From an uncultured Sanguibacteroides sp. (lineage in GTDB: Bacteria; Bacteroidota; Bacteroidia; Bacteroidales; Marinifilaceae), in the NCBI RefSeq assembly GCF_900543425.1, contig NZ_UQRQ01000007.1:109432-173431 (forward strand): a DNA stretch of 64,000 nucleotides. The letters run 5' to 3'. Every line of letters begins with the position of its first letter. Positions within the stretch are counted from its first letter, which is position 1. The position numbers were made by a program, and so were the translations under genes. Under the pieces are notes generated by a model. It was not told the origin of the DNA and searched no databases. It worked only from the letters and a program-made list of their open reading frames with translations. Below, piece after piece: positions 55,458 through 63,444 of this stretch.

Positions 55458-55917
55458 GCTCTAAAAATTACAAATTTACGATTATTAATAATGGCTACCT
55501 TTTTGCAAAGGTAATACATTTCGCTGAACTATTAAAGAGTCAACTAATTGAAGTCTAACTTTTTCAGTCGTACACAAGTTACTATCTAATTATTCATTTT
55601 TAGGATTATAAAATAGATACTTCGGAGGTAGTATTTCCCCAGCCACCTCGGGATAAACTCAGATCCGTTCTTTCGAGAAGCATGCTTATGAACTTTTTGA
55701 GCAATCTGTAAACTACCTGAATTTGCGAAAACCTACTTTGACTAGGCAAGGTAGCGTGACCTGTTCATGACCGACTACTGTTTTAAAGATGACTATATGT
55801 TCCGGCGTTCATAACCAAACTAAAACCAGTTTTAAAGCAGAGAACCCCTCTTTTCTATTGGTCTGCCAGTTATACATTTATTAAAAAGTATATTCAGGGA
55901 TAAAGTTTTTTTAAAAC
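55458..55917. other. Intergenic region between the TIR-like module and rteC
   Basis: 460 bases without a gene. They hold the promoter box at 55471-55478 and a perfect operator-like palindrome TACCTTT-TTGC-AAAGGTA at 55496-55513. The rest is mixed-composition sequence that looks like old mobile-element debris; no intact frame was seen. Confidence 0.55.
55471..55478 (-). promoter_or_regulatory. -7 box of the TIR-like module
   Basis: TAAATTTG on the minus strand lies 14 bases before the ATG, giving a very short leader. The palindrome at 55496-55513 overlaps the place expected for the -33 region. Confidence 0.5.
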
Positions 55918-56805
55918 TTAATCAAAGTTATATTTTTGTGACAAAACCATAGGAATAACATCTATTTTCTCTTTCTCGTCATCCCTGTTCATCCGTTTGT
56001 TCATCCGTTCCCGCATCTTGTCTAAAAAGTACGTACGGCTGTCGTTCTTGCGTCGCTTCATGTCGGTGTAAGCACTGTGACAATCATGGATGTCGATATT
56101 CAGGAGAGTACCCACAAAAGCGGCTAATTCATGTATCGGGGTTTCACCATTGTTGATACTGCCCATTTCACTGAGTCCGTACACTATTTCCACCAATTCG
56201 ATGGCACTGCCAGTCCACTTGTAGGAACCTTTGACAGTGAGCATCTCTTCTGCTCCGTTTCGCAATCTGGTACGTTTCACGGATAAGAGAGCGTACAACA
56301 TTTCCATGGCTATGATGCGGGCGACAAGATGGTCATATCCTGTTGAAAACTCTGAATCGTCATCCCAATGGCATATATCTATGTCAACAATATTCTCCTG
56401 CTTTCCACGCAGGAAATAGTACTTATCCACGTAAGTTGCCCCACTGCGGTAATATTGGAAGAATGCTACATGGCGGTCAAAAAACAGTTTTTGTTCTTCC
56501 TGCCACTTCTCGTAATACGCATCTAATCCTTCTTCTCCGATGGGACGTTGGCTTTCGATACGCAGTATCTCGTGGAAATAAATCAACTGCCCCAGAATCC
56601 CCGGCTTATGATATTTGAAAAAGTTGATTTCTTCGGCATCGCTCTCGAAAGCTTCGGACAAGACAAGTATTTTCATTTCGGTCAGCTTTTCTTTCAGGAA
56701 AATAAGCATTGTCTTACATTCCCTGATAATATGATTTCCGTTCAAGTCGATGGTAGATACCCGTCTGTCCAATTCCTGTGTCATTTCCTTATACCTTATA
56801 TGCAT
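55918..56805 (-). CDS. rteC: RteC-type regulatory protein of a CTnDOT-like element
   Basis: A 295-residue protein matching RteC, the regulator that activates excision genes of CTnDOT-family conjugative transposons once RteA/RteB sense tetracycline. Visible features are the helical N-terminal half (about 1-180), with FFDRHVAFFQYYRSG and DKYYFLRG, and a C-terminal DNA-binding part (about 180-295) with the YTDMKRRKNDSRTYFLDKMRERMNKRM stretch. TATCTTTG at 56832-56839 is a fitting -7 box. No RteA/RteB pair, tetQ or excision genes are in the window, so it is likely an orphan left by a decayed element. Confidence 0.85.
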   Translation of the reverse strand: MHIRYKEMTQELDRRVSTIDLNGNHIIRECKTMLIFLKEKLTEMKILVLSEAFESDAEEINFFKYHKPGILGQLIYFHEILRIESQRPIGEEGLDAYYEKWQEEQKLFFDRHVAFFQYYRSGATYVDKYYFLRGKQENIVDIDICHWDDDSEFSTGYDHLVARIIAMEMLYALLSVKRTRLRNGAEEMLTVKGSYKWTGSAIELVEIVYGLSEMGSINNGETPIHELAAFVGTLLNIDIHDCHSAYTDMKRRKNDSRTYFLDKMRERMNKRMNRDDEKEKIDVIPMVLSQKYNFD

Positions 56806-56904
56806 CTAAATTGTCATTTATTATTCGGGTGCAAAGATACGAATATCAACACAATAGCTATTTACCCAAAAGAAACCATTCTGTTATCATAAATGGGCAA
56901 ACTG

Positions 56905-57762
56905 TTATTCCTTATTTTCAATTTCTTGAATATGGTGTTGCCGTATATTACTTGGGGCGTCACCGAGGTTGAGTTTGCAAAAACGGTTAAACTGTTACAG
57001 CAATGAAAAATTGAATTCTTCTATAGTATCGGTGAAGGGAATATAAATTTGTGAAAGACGGTACTTCACGTTTTCCGCCCGCTTGCGTATCAGCCATTGA
57101 TGCACGGAAGTTGCGAACTCTTTTTTGAACAGACGGCGAAAAGTATAAATACCATAGCCGCAGAGGTCGGCAAGTTCATTCGTATTGTTTGCTTTGCGAT
57201 AATGAGTCATTACAAGGTTTCGGAATGGCACTTGTTCGTCAGTCATCGGATGGAAGAATGATTGCAACTCTTCTACTTCAAAATAGCGTGTGAATACCCA
57301 AATCAGTTCTTTGTGCTTCAACTTCCAGAGGTCAGTGTCGTGCGTTTCGTCCATGAGATAGGTAGCAATTCCCGTCATAAGGATTTGCAAGGACTTCGGT
57401 ATGGTCAATTTACAGCAATATATTTTAGATTGGATGTGCCGGTGCGAGTAGAGATAGGCAAGAATGCACTTTTCGTGTTAGCAGACCGTGTTGTTGAACT
57501 TATGCACCAGCAAGGTTACATCTCTCAGGGCGATACCGCTGCATTCACTCCCACGGGGAACGAACATCACATCCCCCGTACACAGAATTTCGTCGTGGAA
57601 GAGGGTGCTGGTAATCCGGGCGTGTCCCTTATGACAGAATATCAGATAGTTGATATTCTGGTCATCATTACGAACCGTTTCTTCTATCTGATAGTTCTTC
57701 ACTTCAAAAAGGCAATCAACCGGACTTTCATCACAAAACGGTGATTTATATTTATGTCTCAT
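56905..57762 (-). pseudogene. AraC-family regulator broken by two in-frame stops
   Basis: A 286-codon frame typical for AraC regulators. The N-terminal cupin part (57478-57762) and the C-terminal double helix-turn-helix part (56995-57408 and on) lie in the same frame. They are separated only by a TAA at 57478-57480. A second TAA at 56995-56997 interrupts the last helix-turn-helix (EEFNFS-LL-stop-QFNRFCKLNLG). The frame then runs on to its natural stop at 56905. No frameshift is needed, so two point nonsense changes explain the damage. Either stop would make a short, probably inactive product. Confidence 0.85.
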
Positions 57763-57865
57763 ACCTAGTATTTTGTTAAGTTGTGATAGAGTACTACTAT
57801 ACCTGCATTAATATAGAAAATACAAACTTTCTTTTGGGGTTAGCTAATTTATGATTTAGATAATT

Positions 57866-58810
57866 TCATTTCGGTTGCCAAGGTTTATGAAGTATTTGTC
57901 CTATATAAATAATAGCAACCGTTAATGTCCTGATTTGAGTTGATTTACCAATTATTATCAGAATTACAGCTATTAGTATCATCATAATGCCAACAGCCAA
58001 CCGTAGAGTGAATATTTCATTGAATATAGTAATACCGATAACCACCGCAGTGAGTGGTTCCAATGCGCCCATGATAGCAGTAGGTGTTGAACCTATTTGG
58101 CGTACTGCAATTACCATAAATACTAAGGATATAACAGTAGGAACCAATGCAAGCATTATAGCAAACATCCACATAGAAAAGGTTGTAAATAACTGTAAAT
58201 GGTTGTTGCTGTCAAAAAATGATTGAACCATGATAGTTAATGTACAAAATAGCAGAACATAAAACGTTAACTTTATAGATGACATTCTTAAAGAGGATTT
58301 ATTTACAGCAACAATATAAAGTGCATAAGAAAGGGAGGATAGCATAACAAGCGATACTCCCGTTGCATTTAACACGCTACCATTATTCCCTTTGTATAAC
58401 AGTCCTATGCCCCCAATAGCCAAAAGAATAGATAAAACCGTAATTAAAGATGTTTTTTCTTTAAAGAAAATAGCCATGATGACAGTTACAATAACAGGAT
58501 ATACGAACAGAATTGTAGACGCTATTCCTGCATCCATGTAATGGAAACTTAGAAACAGGGTCAGCGAAGATGCCGCAAACAAAATCCCTAACCCTGCCAA
58601 AATTCCTAATTCTTTTCGTGTAACCCTGAACGATTTATTTTGTATAAACATTAACCCACCGAGAAAAAAAGTTGCAAGTAAGAAGCGGTAAAATAATACA
58701 GAGTTAGTGTTTATTCCAGCTTCATAAAGAGATAATGCCCCAAGTGGATTTGTCCCATAGCTGATTGCTGCAATAATCCCATAAATTGAACCTTTGAATT
58801 TTGCATCCAT
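57866..58810 (-). CDS. EamA/DMT-family transporter
   Basis: A 314-residue transporter with the duplicated EamA domain: ten hydrophobic helices in two sets of five (about 8-145 and 152-300), with the family PxxG/E motifs (GALEPLTAVVIG). The family exports or imports metabolites, amino acids, nucleosides or riboflavin. It follows the PepSY-type gene by 17 bp, and the two share an operon with the flavin-reductase-like gene. A flavin-type cargo is a guess from that context only. Confidence 0.87.
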   Translation of the reverse strand: MDAKFKGSIYGIIAAISYGTNPLGALSLYEAGINTNSVLFYRFLLATFFLGGLMFIQNKSFRVTRKELGILAGLGILFAASSLTLFLSFHYMDAGIASTILFVYPVIVTVIMAIFFKEKTSLITVLSILLAIGGIGLLYKGNNGSVLNATGVSLVMLSSLSYALYIVAVNKSSLRMSSIKLTFYVLLFCTLTIMVQSFFDSNNHLQLFTTFSMWMFAIMLALVPTVISLVFMVIAVRQIGSTPTAIMGALEPLTAVVIGITIFNEIFTLRLAVGIMMILIAVILIIIGKSTQIRTLTVAIIYIGQILHKPWQPK

Positions 58811-58827
58811 TTTATTATGTAATTTAT

Positions 58828-59415
58828 CTATAAAATTAAAGCCAGCACAGGGATTAATATACCTGCCAATAATTCAATTCCCCCTATTCCGAACAAACCT
58901 CGTTTACCTTTATTCATTAGAATACCGCTTATACATATCAATATAAGACATACCGCAAATAGGTCTGAGAAATATGTCCACCATGTTCCCGGGTTATAAT
59001 GGAGAAATGAGAGTTGATAAAAAACTGGTCTTTTCTTTATTCCTTCATAAGCAACATTTCCTGTTTGAGTATTAAGAATATAGGATGAACCACTTTTCAA
59101 GAAAACTTTCACCGTTGAGCTATTCGGATAAAAATGTTTGATATAATTATCCTGCTCGCCTACCTCTTTTAACAACTGTATTATTTCATTTTTATTAAAT
59201 TTATGGGAGGTAGGGAATGTCCCCTTCACCGTATAATTGTTTACAGTTATATAGTATTTCGGATTAAAACCCTTTAAATGATTCATCGTTATGCCCGATA
59301 CTGCATAAATAAGAATCACTCCCATAAAGAAAAAGGATAGATGAAAATGAACCGTCCTGCAATACCGTCGGAACAAATTCCCTATCCGTAATCTGCTTGT
59401 TATTTCTTTATCCAT
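58828..59415 (-). CDS. PepSY-type membrane protein (small)
   Basis: A 195-residue membrane protein with an N-terminal helix (about 22-46, containing YAVSGITMNHL), a periplasmic PepSY-like domain (about 50-125), and two helices (about 145-165 and 175-194). The aromatic/His-containing helix starts and the PepSY domain resemble those in PepSY-associated oxidoreductases and iron-uptake reductases. Its start overlaps the end of the flavin-reductase-like gene by 16 bp, so the two are translationally coupled. It likely passes electrons or anchors the exported flavoprotein; this is inferred. Confidence 0.72.
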   Translation of the reverse strand: MDKEITSRLRIGNLFRRYCRTVHFHLSFFFMGVILIYAVSGITMNHLKGFNPKYYITVNNYTVKGTFPTSHKFNKNEIIQLLKEVGEQDNYIKHFYPNSSTVKVFLKSGSSYILNTQTGNVAYEGIKKRPVFYQLSFLHYNPGTWWTYFSDLFAVCLILICISGILMNKGKRGLFGIGGIELLAGILIPVLALIL

Positions 59416-60053
59416 ATATTGGTTATTTCTGAAATAAAGAGTTGGTGTTTAGAAGGCTCGTTGTTATAAGATTCTTCCATAATTTTCTCTTTATAAGGTT
59501 GAGTCAAATTTGCATAGTCCATCTCTTGAACGAACATTTTCTTACATTCTATAATCATTCGAGCCTCTTCAAAACTCATTAGTCCGGAAGGGGTTTCCAA
59601 TGGGGTCAACCCTGCTTCTGACACTTTATCAGTATCTCGTCCCGATTTTGTTCCACAAATTCTAAGTGCTCCCCGATATTCTTCTGTAAAAAAGCTTAGT
59701 GTAAAACTTTCTTCTCGTTGCAAAAATTGATAAGTATGCCTTGAATCACGAACTACAATAAAAGTAGATGGTCTGCTCCACATATAGCCAACCGCTCCCC
59801 ACGCTGCTGTCATTGTGTTATAAGAGCTTTTATTCCCTGCTGTCACCAGCATCCATTGCTTACCTATTAAATCTATTACGTTATCAGGAAGGTCGGTTGC
59901 CTCCATCCGGTCATAATGAGATTGCCAACCTGTGGTACTCGTGCTATCTTCATTCTGTGTGAAGACTACTTTGTCTGATCTTTTACTGTTTTCCATACAT
60001 GAAGTAATTAAAAATATACCTAAAATCATTGAAAATAATGTTATCTTTTTCAT
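59400..60053 (-). CDS. Exported flavin-reductase-like lipoprotein
   Basis: A 217-residue protein. A lipoprotein signal ends in LITSC (Cys19), placing it outside the cytoplasm. The rest is an FMN-binding split-barrel domain of the flavin reductase family (IGKQWMLVTAG, TMTAAWGAVGYMWSRP, FTLSFF, KMFVQEMD). These enzymes normally act in the cytoplasm, so export is unusual. It is the first gene of an operon with the PepSY protein and the EamA transporter, divergent from an AraC regulator. Together they suggest an extracytoplasmic flavin-redox function. Confidence 0.8.
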   Translation of the reverse strand: MKKITLFSMILGIFLITSCMENSKRSDKVVFTQNEDSTSTTGWQSHYDRMEATDLPDNVIDLIGKQWMLVTAGNKSSYNTMTAAWGAVGYMWSRPSTFIVVRDSRHTYQFLQREESFTLSFFTEEYRGALRICGTKSGRDTDKVSEAGLTPLETPSGLMSFEEARMIIECKKMFVQEMDYANLTQPYKEKIMEESYNNEPSKHQLFISEITNIWIKK

Positions 60054-60082
60054 TTTCTGTTATTTAGTTAATGATTATTTTG

Positions 60083-60090
60083 CAAAGGTA
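60083..60090 (-). promoter_or_regulatory. -7 box of the flavin-reductase-like operon
   Basis: TACCTTTG followed by C on the minus strand, 30 bases before the ATG. It is back-to-back with the promoter of the divergent AraC gene, so one regulator could control both. Confidence 0.6.
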
Positions 60091-60112
60091 GGCAGAAATA
60101 GGATTGAAATAC

Positions 60113-60144
60113 TTGTATTTGCATTACATTATTTTGTATATTTG
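60113..60144 (+). promoter_or_regulatory. Promoter of the AraC gene, near-leaderless
   Basis: TTG at 60113-60115, a 21-base spacer and TATATTTG at 60137-60144. The ATG at 60149 is only 4 bases beyond the box, so the mRNA probably starts at or within a base or two of the start codon. Confidence 0.6.
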
Positions 60145-60148
60145 CGCC

Positions 60149-60988
60149 ATGAGAAAGTGCAGCCAGTTTGAATCATTAAAGATTATAGATGTAATTGAGG
60201 AAGAATATTCTTGCGAATTACATGCCCAAGACCATTTTGAAATCATCTATATTCATTATGGGTGTGGGGACCATTTTTTTAATGAAGTTACAATTCCATA
60301 TGAAAAAGGGGATTTATTTCTGCTTGCACCCGGTGACCGCCATTATTTCACAGTAAAAACTGTAACGCACTTTACCTATATTAAATTTACTTCAAGCTAT
60401 TTTGAGACTTATGACCGCTCCCATAAGTCCTTTTCACGAGAAATAACTCCAACTTCCATCATGGAAATTCAATGGCTGAAAGAAGACAAGATAACGGTGA
60501 GTGAACCTTGCCAGACTATATTGAAGAATATTTTTGAGAATATTATCCTATATAATTCAACGATTAACGTACTTCGTTCGTCTATTGTGTATTATCATAT
60601 TCTTTCCATTTTCGGAATGATAAAAGAATATATTGAGAACCGAAATATTGAATTAAAAAAGAAAACTCCAACTAACGCTCATATAGCAGCATACATTCAA
60701 GAGAATATATCTAACCGTGACTGTATTTCCATCAATATGATTGCTAATAATTTTAATATTTCGCCATCTTATTTCAGTACTTATTTCAAGCGGAATTTCG
60801 AGATAAGTTATAAAGAATATATCGAAAAGATGCAATTACAACTCATCAAGCGCAGATTAGAAACCGGAGAAATCAAGTTGAAAGAAATTGCGGATGAATT
60901 TGGTTTTACAGATGTAAGCCATTTATCCAAATTCTTTAAAAGGCATGAAGGTATTAATCCTTCTGCCTATAAAAACGTAGGAAAATAG
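60149..60988 (+). CDS. AraC-family transcriptional regulator
   Basis: A 279-residue regulator from MRKCSQFESL. It has an N-terminal cupin domain (about 20-105, with HYGCGDHFF) and a C-terminal AraC double helix-turn-helix (about 180-275) with the FNISPSYFSTYFKR and IADEFGFTDVSHLSKFFKRHEGINPSAY signatures. It is divergent from the flavin-reductase/PepSY/EamA operon and most likely controls it. The effector is unknown. The upstream in-frame ATG at 60104 is not used here because it lies before the promoter box. Confidence 0.9.
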   Translation: MRKCSQFESLKIIDVIEEEYSCELHAQDHFEIIYIHYGCGDHFFNEVTIPYEKGDLFLLAPGDRHYFTVKTVTHFTYIKFTSSYFETYDRSHKSFSREITPTSIMEIQWLKEDKITVSEPCQTILKNIFENIILYNSTINVLRSSIVYYHILSIFGMIKEYIENRNIELKKKTPTNAHIAAYIQENISNRDCISINMIANNFNISPSYFSTYFKRNFEISYKEYIEKMQLQLIKRRLETGEIKLKEIADEFGFTDVSHLSKFFKRHEGINPSAYKNVGK

Positions 60989-61039
60989 GAGATTGTATTC
61001 TATATAAATATAATGATATTTCATGTTGTTGAACTTTAT

Positions 61040-61300
61040 CTATTCGACCCGTACATTTTCTGAATACTCCAGCTGTTCAGATGGTGTCAATGTTAGTTGT
61101 ATTTTTCTCTCCAATATCGCCACCTCGGATTTAAGTTGCTTCAATTCATCCTCTTTTTTCCATATACCGCCCACAAGCTCTCGAAGCGTGGGCAAATCTT
61201 TCTTAAAAGTATCGTTCAGTGTCTTGCACTGCTCTATAAGCTTGGGGATGCGTATCAACACATTGAGTAAATTGATAGCCGCCACCTTGTGGTCAGACAT
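61040..61300 (-). CDS. Small coiled-coil protein downstream of the hairpin array
   Basis: An 86-residue protein from MSDHKVAAINL. It is helical, with a coiled coil near residues 20-75 (LIRIPKLIEQCKTLND, KKEDELKQLKSEVAILERKIQ). I do not recognise the family; similar short frames occur in Bacteroides mobile elements, by impression only. The frame can be extended upstream to 61471, but that part (the repeated PFELLSKALP/SFELLKSLW stretch) is a translation of the hairpin array and is unlikely to be protein. The gene has no clear promoter and may be an element fragment. Confidence 0.5.
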   Translation of the reverse strand: MSDHKVAAINLLNVLIRIPKLIEQCKTLNDTFKKDLPTLRELVGGIWKKEDELKQLKSEVAILERKIQLTLTPSEQLEYSENVRVE

Positions 61301-61314
61301 GATTTTAATACCCC

Positions 61315-61493
61315 AATCACCCGACTTCGGAGGGTGATTACTCCCGCAGGGCAAGGCTTTTGAGAGTAGCTCAAAAGGTATCGGGTAACTCGATACACAC
61401 CTTGCTGTGGGAGTAACCCACAAGCTTTTAAGTAACTCAAAAGACACCTTGCCGAGTTCCAATGAACTCAAAAATCCGTCTTTATGACGGATT
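61315..61493. repeat. Array of about seven tandem hairpins with shared loops
   Basis: 179 bases hold successive perfect or near-perfect hairpins: 61315-61339 (8-bp stem), 61357-61377 (8 bp), 61378-61396 (6 bp), 61406-61422 (6 bp), 61425-61443 (5 bp), 61454-61469 (6 bp) and 61473-61493 (8 bp). The loops of four contain AGTAA/AGTAG/GGTAA in the same place, while the stems differ. ACACCTTGC repeats at 61397 and 61444. Alternative outer stems (61338-61345 with 61409-61416, 61351-61356 with 61400-61405) compete with the local ones. It lies just upstream of the small coiled-coil gene on the minus strand. Function unknown. Confidence 0.75.
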
Positions 61494-61897
61494 GAAGCCA
61501 GTCTTGATTATCTCCCCATCCTTTCATACTGCAAGTTTTATAGTTTTCAAGTTTGACAACTTGGTAATTTGCAAACATGGAAACAGACAACTCCTTGTAA
61601 TCCATGTGCAGAATGTGGCACAATACCACATAAACGCCTGATATTTGAAACGGTACATATTCGTGATTTATATTTGCCAGCTGTTTGGAAATTTGGAGAA
61701 TCGAAGAAATGGTAATTTGTAAAATTGAGTATTTGATGGTTTGAAAGTTTATAAACATGAAAACAAGCAAACAATCCGATTCGCAAAAAGGCAAATTGCC
61801 AATCTTGAATGAATGGCTTTTTGCAAAATCTCCAATTAAAAATAAAACCGGGAAAATTGAAAATTAACAGTATGTATCCTTTTAAAAAGTTAGATTT
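61494..61897. other. AT-rich region with short imperfect repeats upstream of the ParA remnant
   Basis: 404 bases without a supported gene. GGTAATTTG occurs at 61563 and 61711, and AAACATG followed by (G/A)AAACA(A/G) at about 61573 and 61753. The open frames here are low-complexity translations. It may be the remains of a partition or origin region next to parA. Confidence 0.4.
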
Positions 61898-62206
61898 ATG
61901 AAACAGAAATCGTTGTTCATCGCTTTCTCCACCCAAAAGGGAGGAGCGGGCAAAAGTACTTTTACCGCCCTTGCGTTAAGTCTCCTGCATTATGCGCATG
62001 GGTATAATGTCGCCGTTATCGACTGCGACTATCCGCAATGCAGCATTTACGAAATGCGCAAACGTAAAATCCGCCAGTTGGAGAATAACCTCTATTATCA
62101 GGCAAAGGCGGTAGCCCTACTGGAAGCCATCGACAAGCAGACCTACCCGATTGTCTGCGCTAACGGTTTGGTAACTGAAAAGCTGCCTGATTCCACTGTA
62201 TTCTGA
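61898..62206 (+). pseudogene. ParA/TraA-type ATPase, truncated
   Basis: The first 102 residues of a ParA-family ATPase as found at the start of transfer operons of CTnDOT-like elements. The deviant Walker A KGGAGKST (residues 14-21) and the switch-like VIDCDYPQ (46-53) are intact. The sequence stops at 62206, well short of the usual roughly 250 residues, so the switch II and C-terminal parts are absent. The next recognisable sequence, 55 bases on, is an integrase C-terminus, which indicates a deletion junction. Confidence 0.8.
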
Positions 62207-62261
62207 ACTTTCGCTTTTTAGCAAATCAGAGTAAATCAATTCATTTCAAACAAGTTACCTG

Positions 62262-62513
62262 TTGTCAGACTTCATTATTCCTATGCCTGCTTTGCTGCTG
62301 ATTTTCCACCTTACCCGGCATACATTTTCGACCACCGTCACGCTAGCTAAAGGCGTTCCCATTGAGACAGTTAGCAAGACGCTGAGGCATACCAATATCG
62401 AAACAACCCAAATCTACGCCCGCATCACCAATAGCAAGATTGGTAACGATATGGAGGGGCTTTCTGAGAAGTTTGCAGGTATTGAGAAGATATACAAAGA
62501 AGTCAGTCTATAA
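62262..62513 (+). pseudogene. Tyrosine integrase remnant, C-terminal catalytic part
   Basis: The last 70 or so residues of a tyrosine recombinase: the box II HLTRHTF, the second conserved region (KTLRHTNIETTQIY) and the catalytic Tyr in TQIYARI, ending KIYKEVSL. It has no N-terminal or core domain and no proper start codon upstream. It begins at the motif where the remnant at 52678-53666 ends. The two halves would join to a full integrase. Confidence 0.87.
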
Positions 62514-62587
62514 CTTCCTTTGTTTTATGAAAATGTTATCAATGTGATACTAAAGTGTTATTATAAACAAAATAAATGTTTTAATTG

Positions 62588-62617
62588 TTTGTTTTATGAA
62601 GACAATATGTATATTTG
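62588..62617 (+). promoter_or_regulatory. Promoter of the XRE gene
   Basis: TTTG at 62588-62591, an 18-base spacer and TATATTTG at 62610-62617 followed by C. It is a full Bacteroidota -33/-7 match, about 49 bases before the ATG. Confidence 0.7.
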
Positions 62618-62665
62618 CACCATGAGTTAAAAACCTAATGCTGTATAGGGAAAGCGTATTAGAAA

Positions 62666-63385
62666 ATGAAAAGAGTAAAAGAAATATGTACTTCAAAAGG
62701 GATGACAATTGCAGACTTAGCTGATAAAATGCAAATTCACCCTCAATCACTAAGTCGTATTATATCCTCGGGAAACACAAGACCGACTACTTTAAAGAAG
62801 ATGGCAGAAGTGCTTGGTGTGACTGTGCCTGAATTATATGGCGAAGTGAATGACAATGTAATTCGTCCCATTGATGAAAAAGAGTGGTGTATTCTGAAAA
62901 TGATAATTTTGAATATTCCAACTCAATATGGGGCACAAGATGTTGCTTATTTTATGTATAAGCGCCCATTTGATGTTGGATACAAAATAAAGGACAATGC
63001 AGAGCCGGTTAATCTGTTTGAAGAGTACCCAAGACAAAAAGATTACCCTCATGATGAAATTGACATTTTAATATTCAGGGCAGTTCAAGAAAAATATCCC
63101 TTATCAAGACTTCAAAATAAACTTGTAATATTTAATGCTGACAGAGATACGGTCAATGTATTAATGGATCCTCCTGCTGAAGAGGGAAAGATAACATTAC
63201 TGCCTTTCGTTACACCTGAAATGATAAAACGAAACCCAGCAGCAGTATATTATAGATATGAGATTCCGATTAATCTATATGCTTCTTTCCCTTGCAAATC
63301 ATACCAGAAGTATTTTTCAGCGTCATTTAATCCGGAGTTACAAAATACAATAGAAAATCAACATAGTACGATTATAGCCTTGTAA
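62666..63385 (+). CDS. XRE-family regulator with unknown C-terminal domain
   Basis: A 239-residue protein. Residues 1-55 are a Cro/C1-type helix-turn-helix (GMTIADLADKMQIHPQSLSRIISSG, then TLKKMAEVLGV). The remaining 180 residues are of mixed helix/strand character with no motif that I recognise. It has its own promoter and terminator, so it is a self-contained gene placed after the integrase scar. It may be a lone phage- or plasmid-type repressor. Confidence 0.82.
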   Translation: MKRVKEICTSKGMTIADLADKMQIHPQSLSRIISSGNTRPTTLKKMAEVLGVTVPELYGEVNDNVIRPIDEKEWCILKMIILNIPTQYGAQDVAYFMYKRPFDVGYKIKDNAEPVNLFEEYPRQKDYPHDEIDILIFRAVQEKYPLSRLQNKLVIFNADRDTVNVLMDPPAEEGKITLLPFVTPEMIKRNPAAVYYRYEIPINLYASFPCKSYQKYFSASFNPELQNTIENQHSTIIAL

Positions 63386-63415
63386 ATTGAACTAGTAATA
63401 AATTGCGACAAGTTG

Positions 63416-63444
63416 AAAATAGCGGGCATCGTCCCGCTATTTTT
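63416..63444 (+). terminator. Terminator of the XRE gene
   Basis: A perfect 11-bp stem with core AGCGGG (63416-63426 with 63433-63443) and a 6-base loop ends in a run of T. Confidence 0.9.

Noticed and set aside
61315..61493. The hairpin array as a retron or group II intron
   Set aside because: No reverse transcriptase gene is in the window, and the structure lacks recognisable intron domain V or a msr/msd layout.
61468..61936. Open frames of 108 and 129 codons in the AT-rich region upstream of parA
   Set aside because: The translations are repeats of NYQ/FANYQ-like low-complexity peptides from AT-rich DNA and have no family features.
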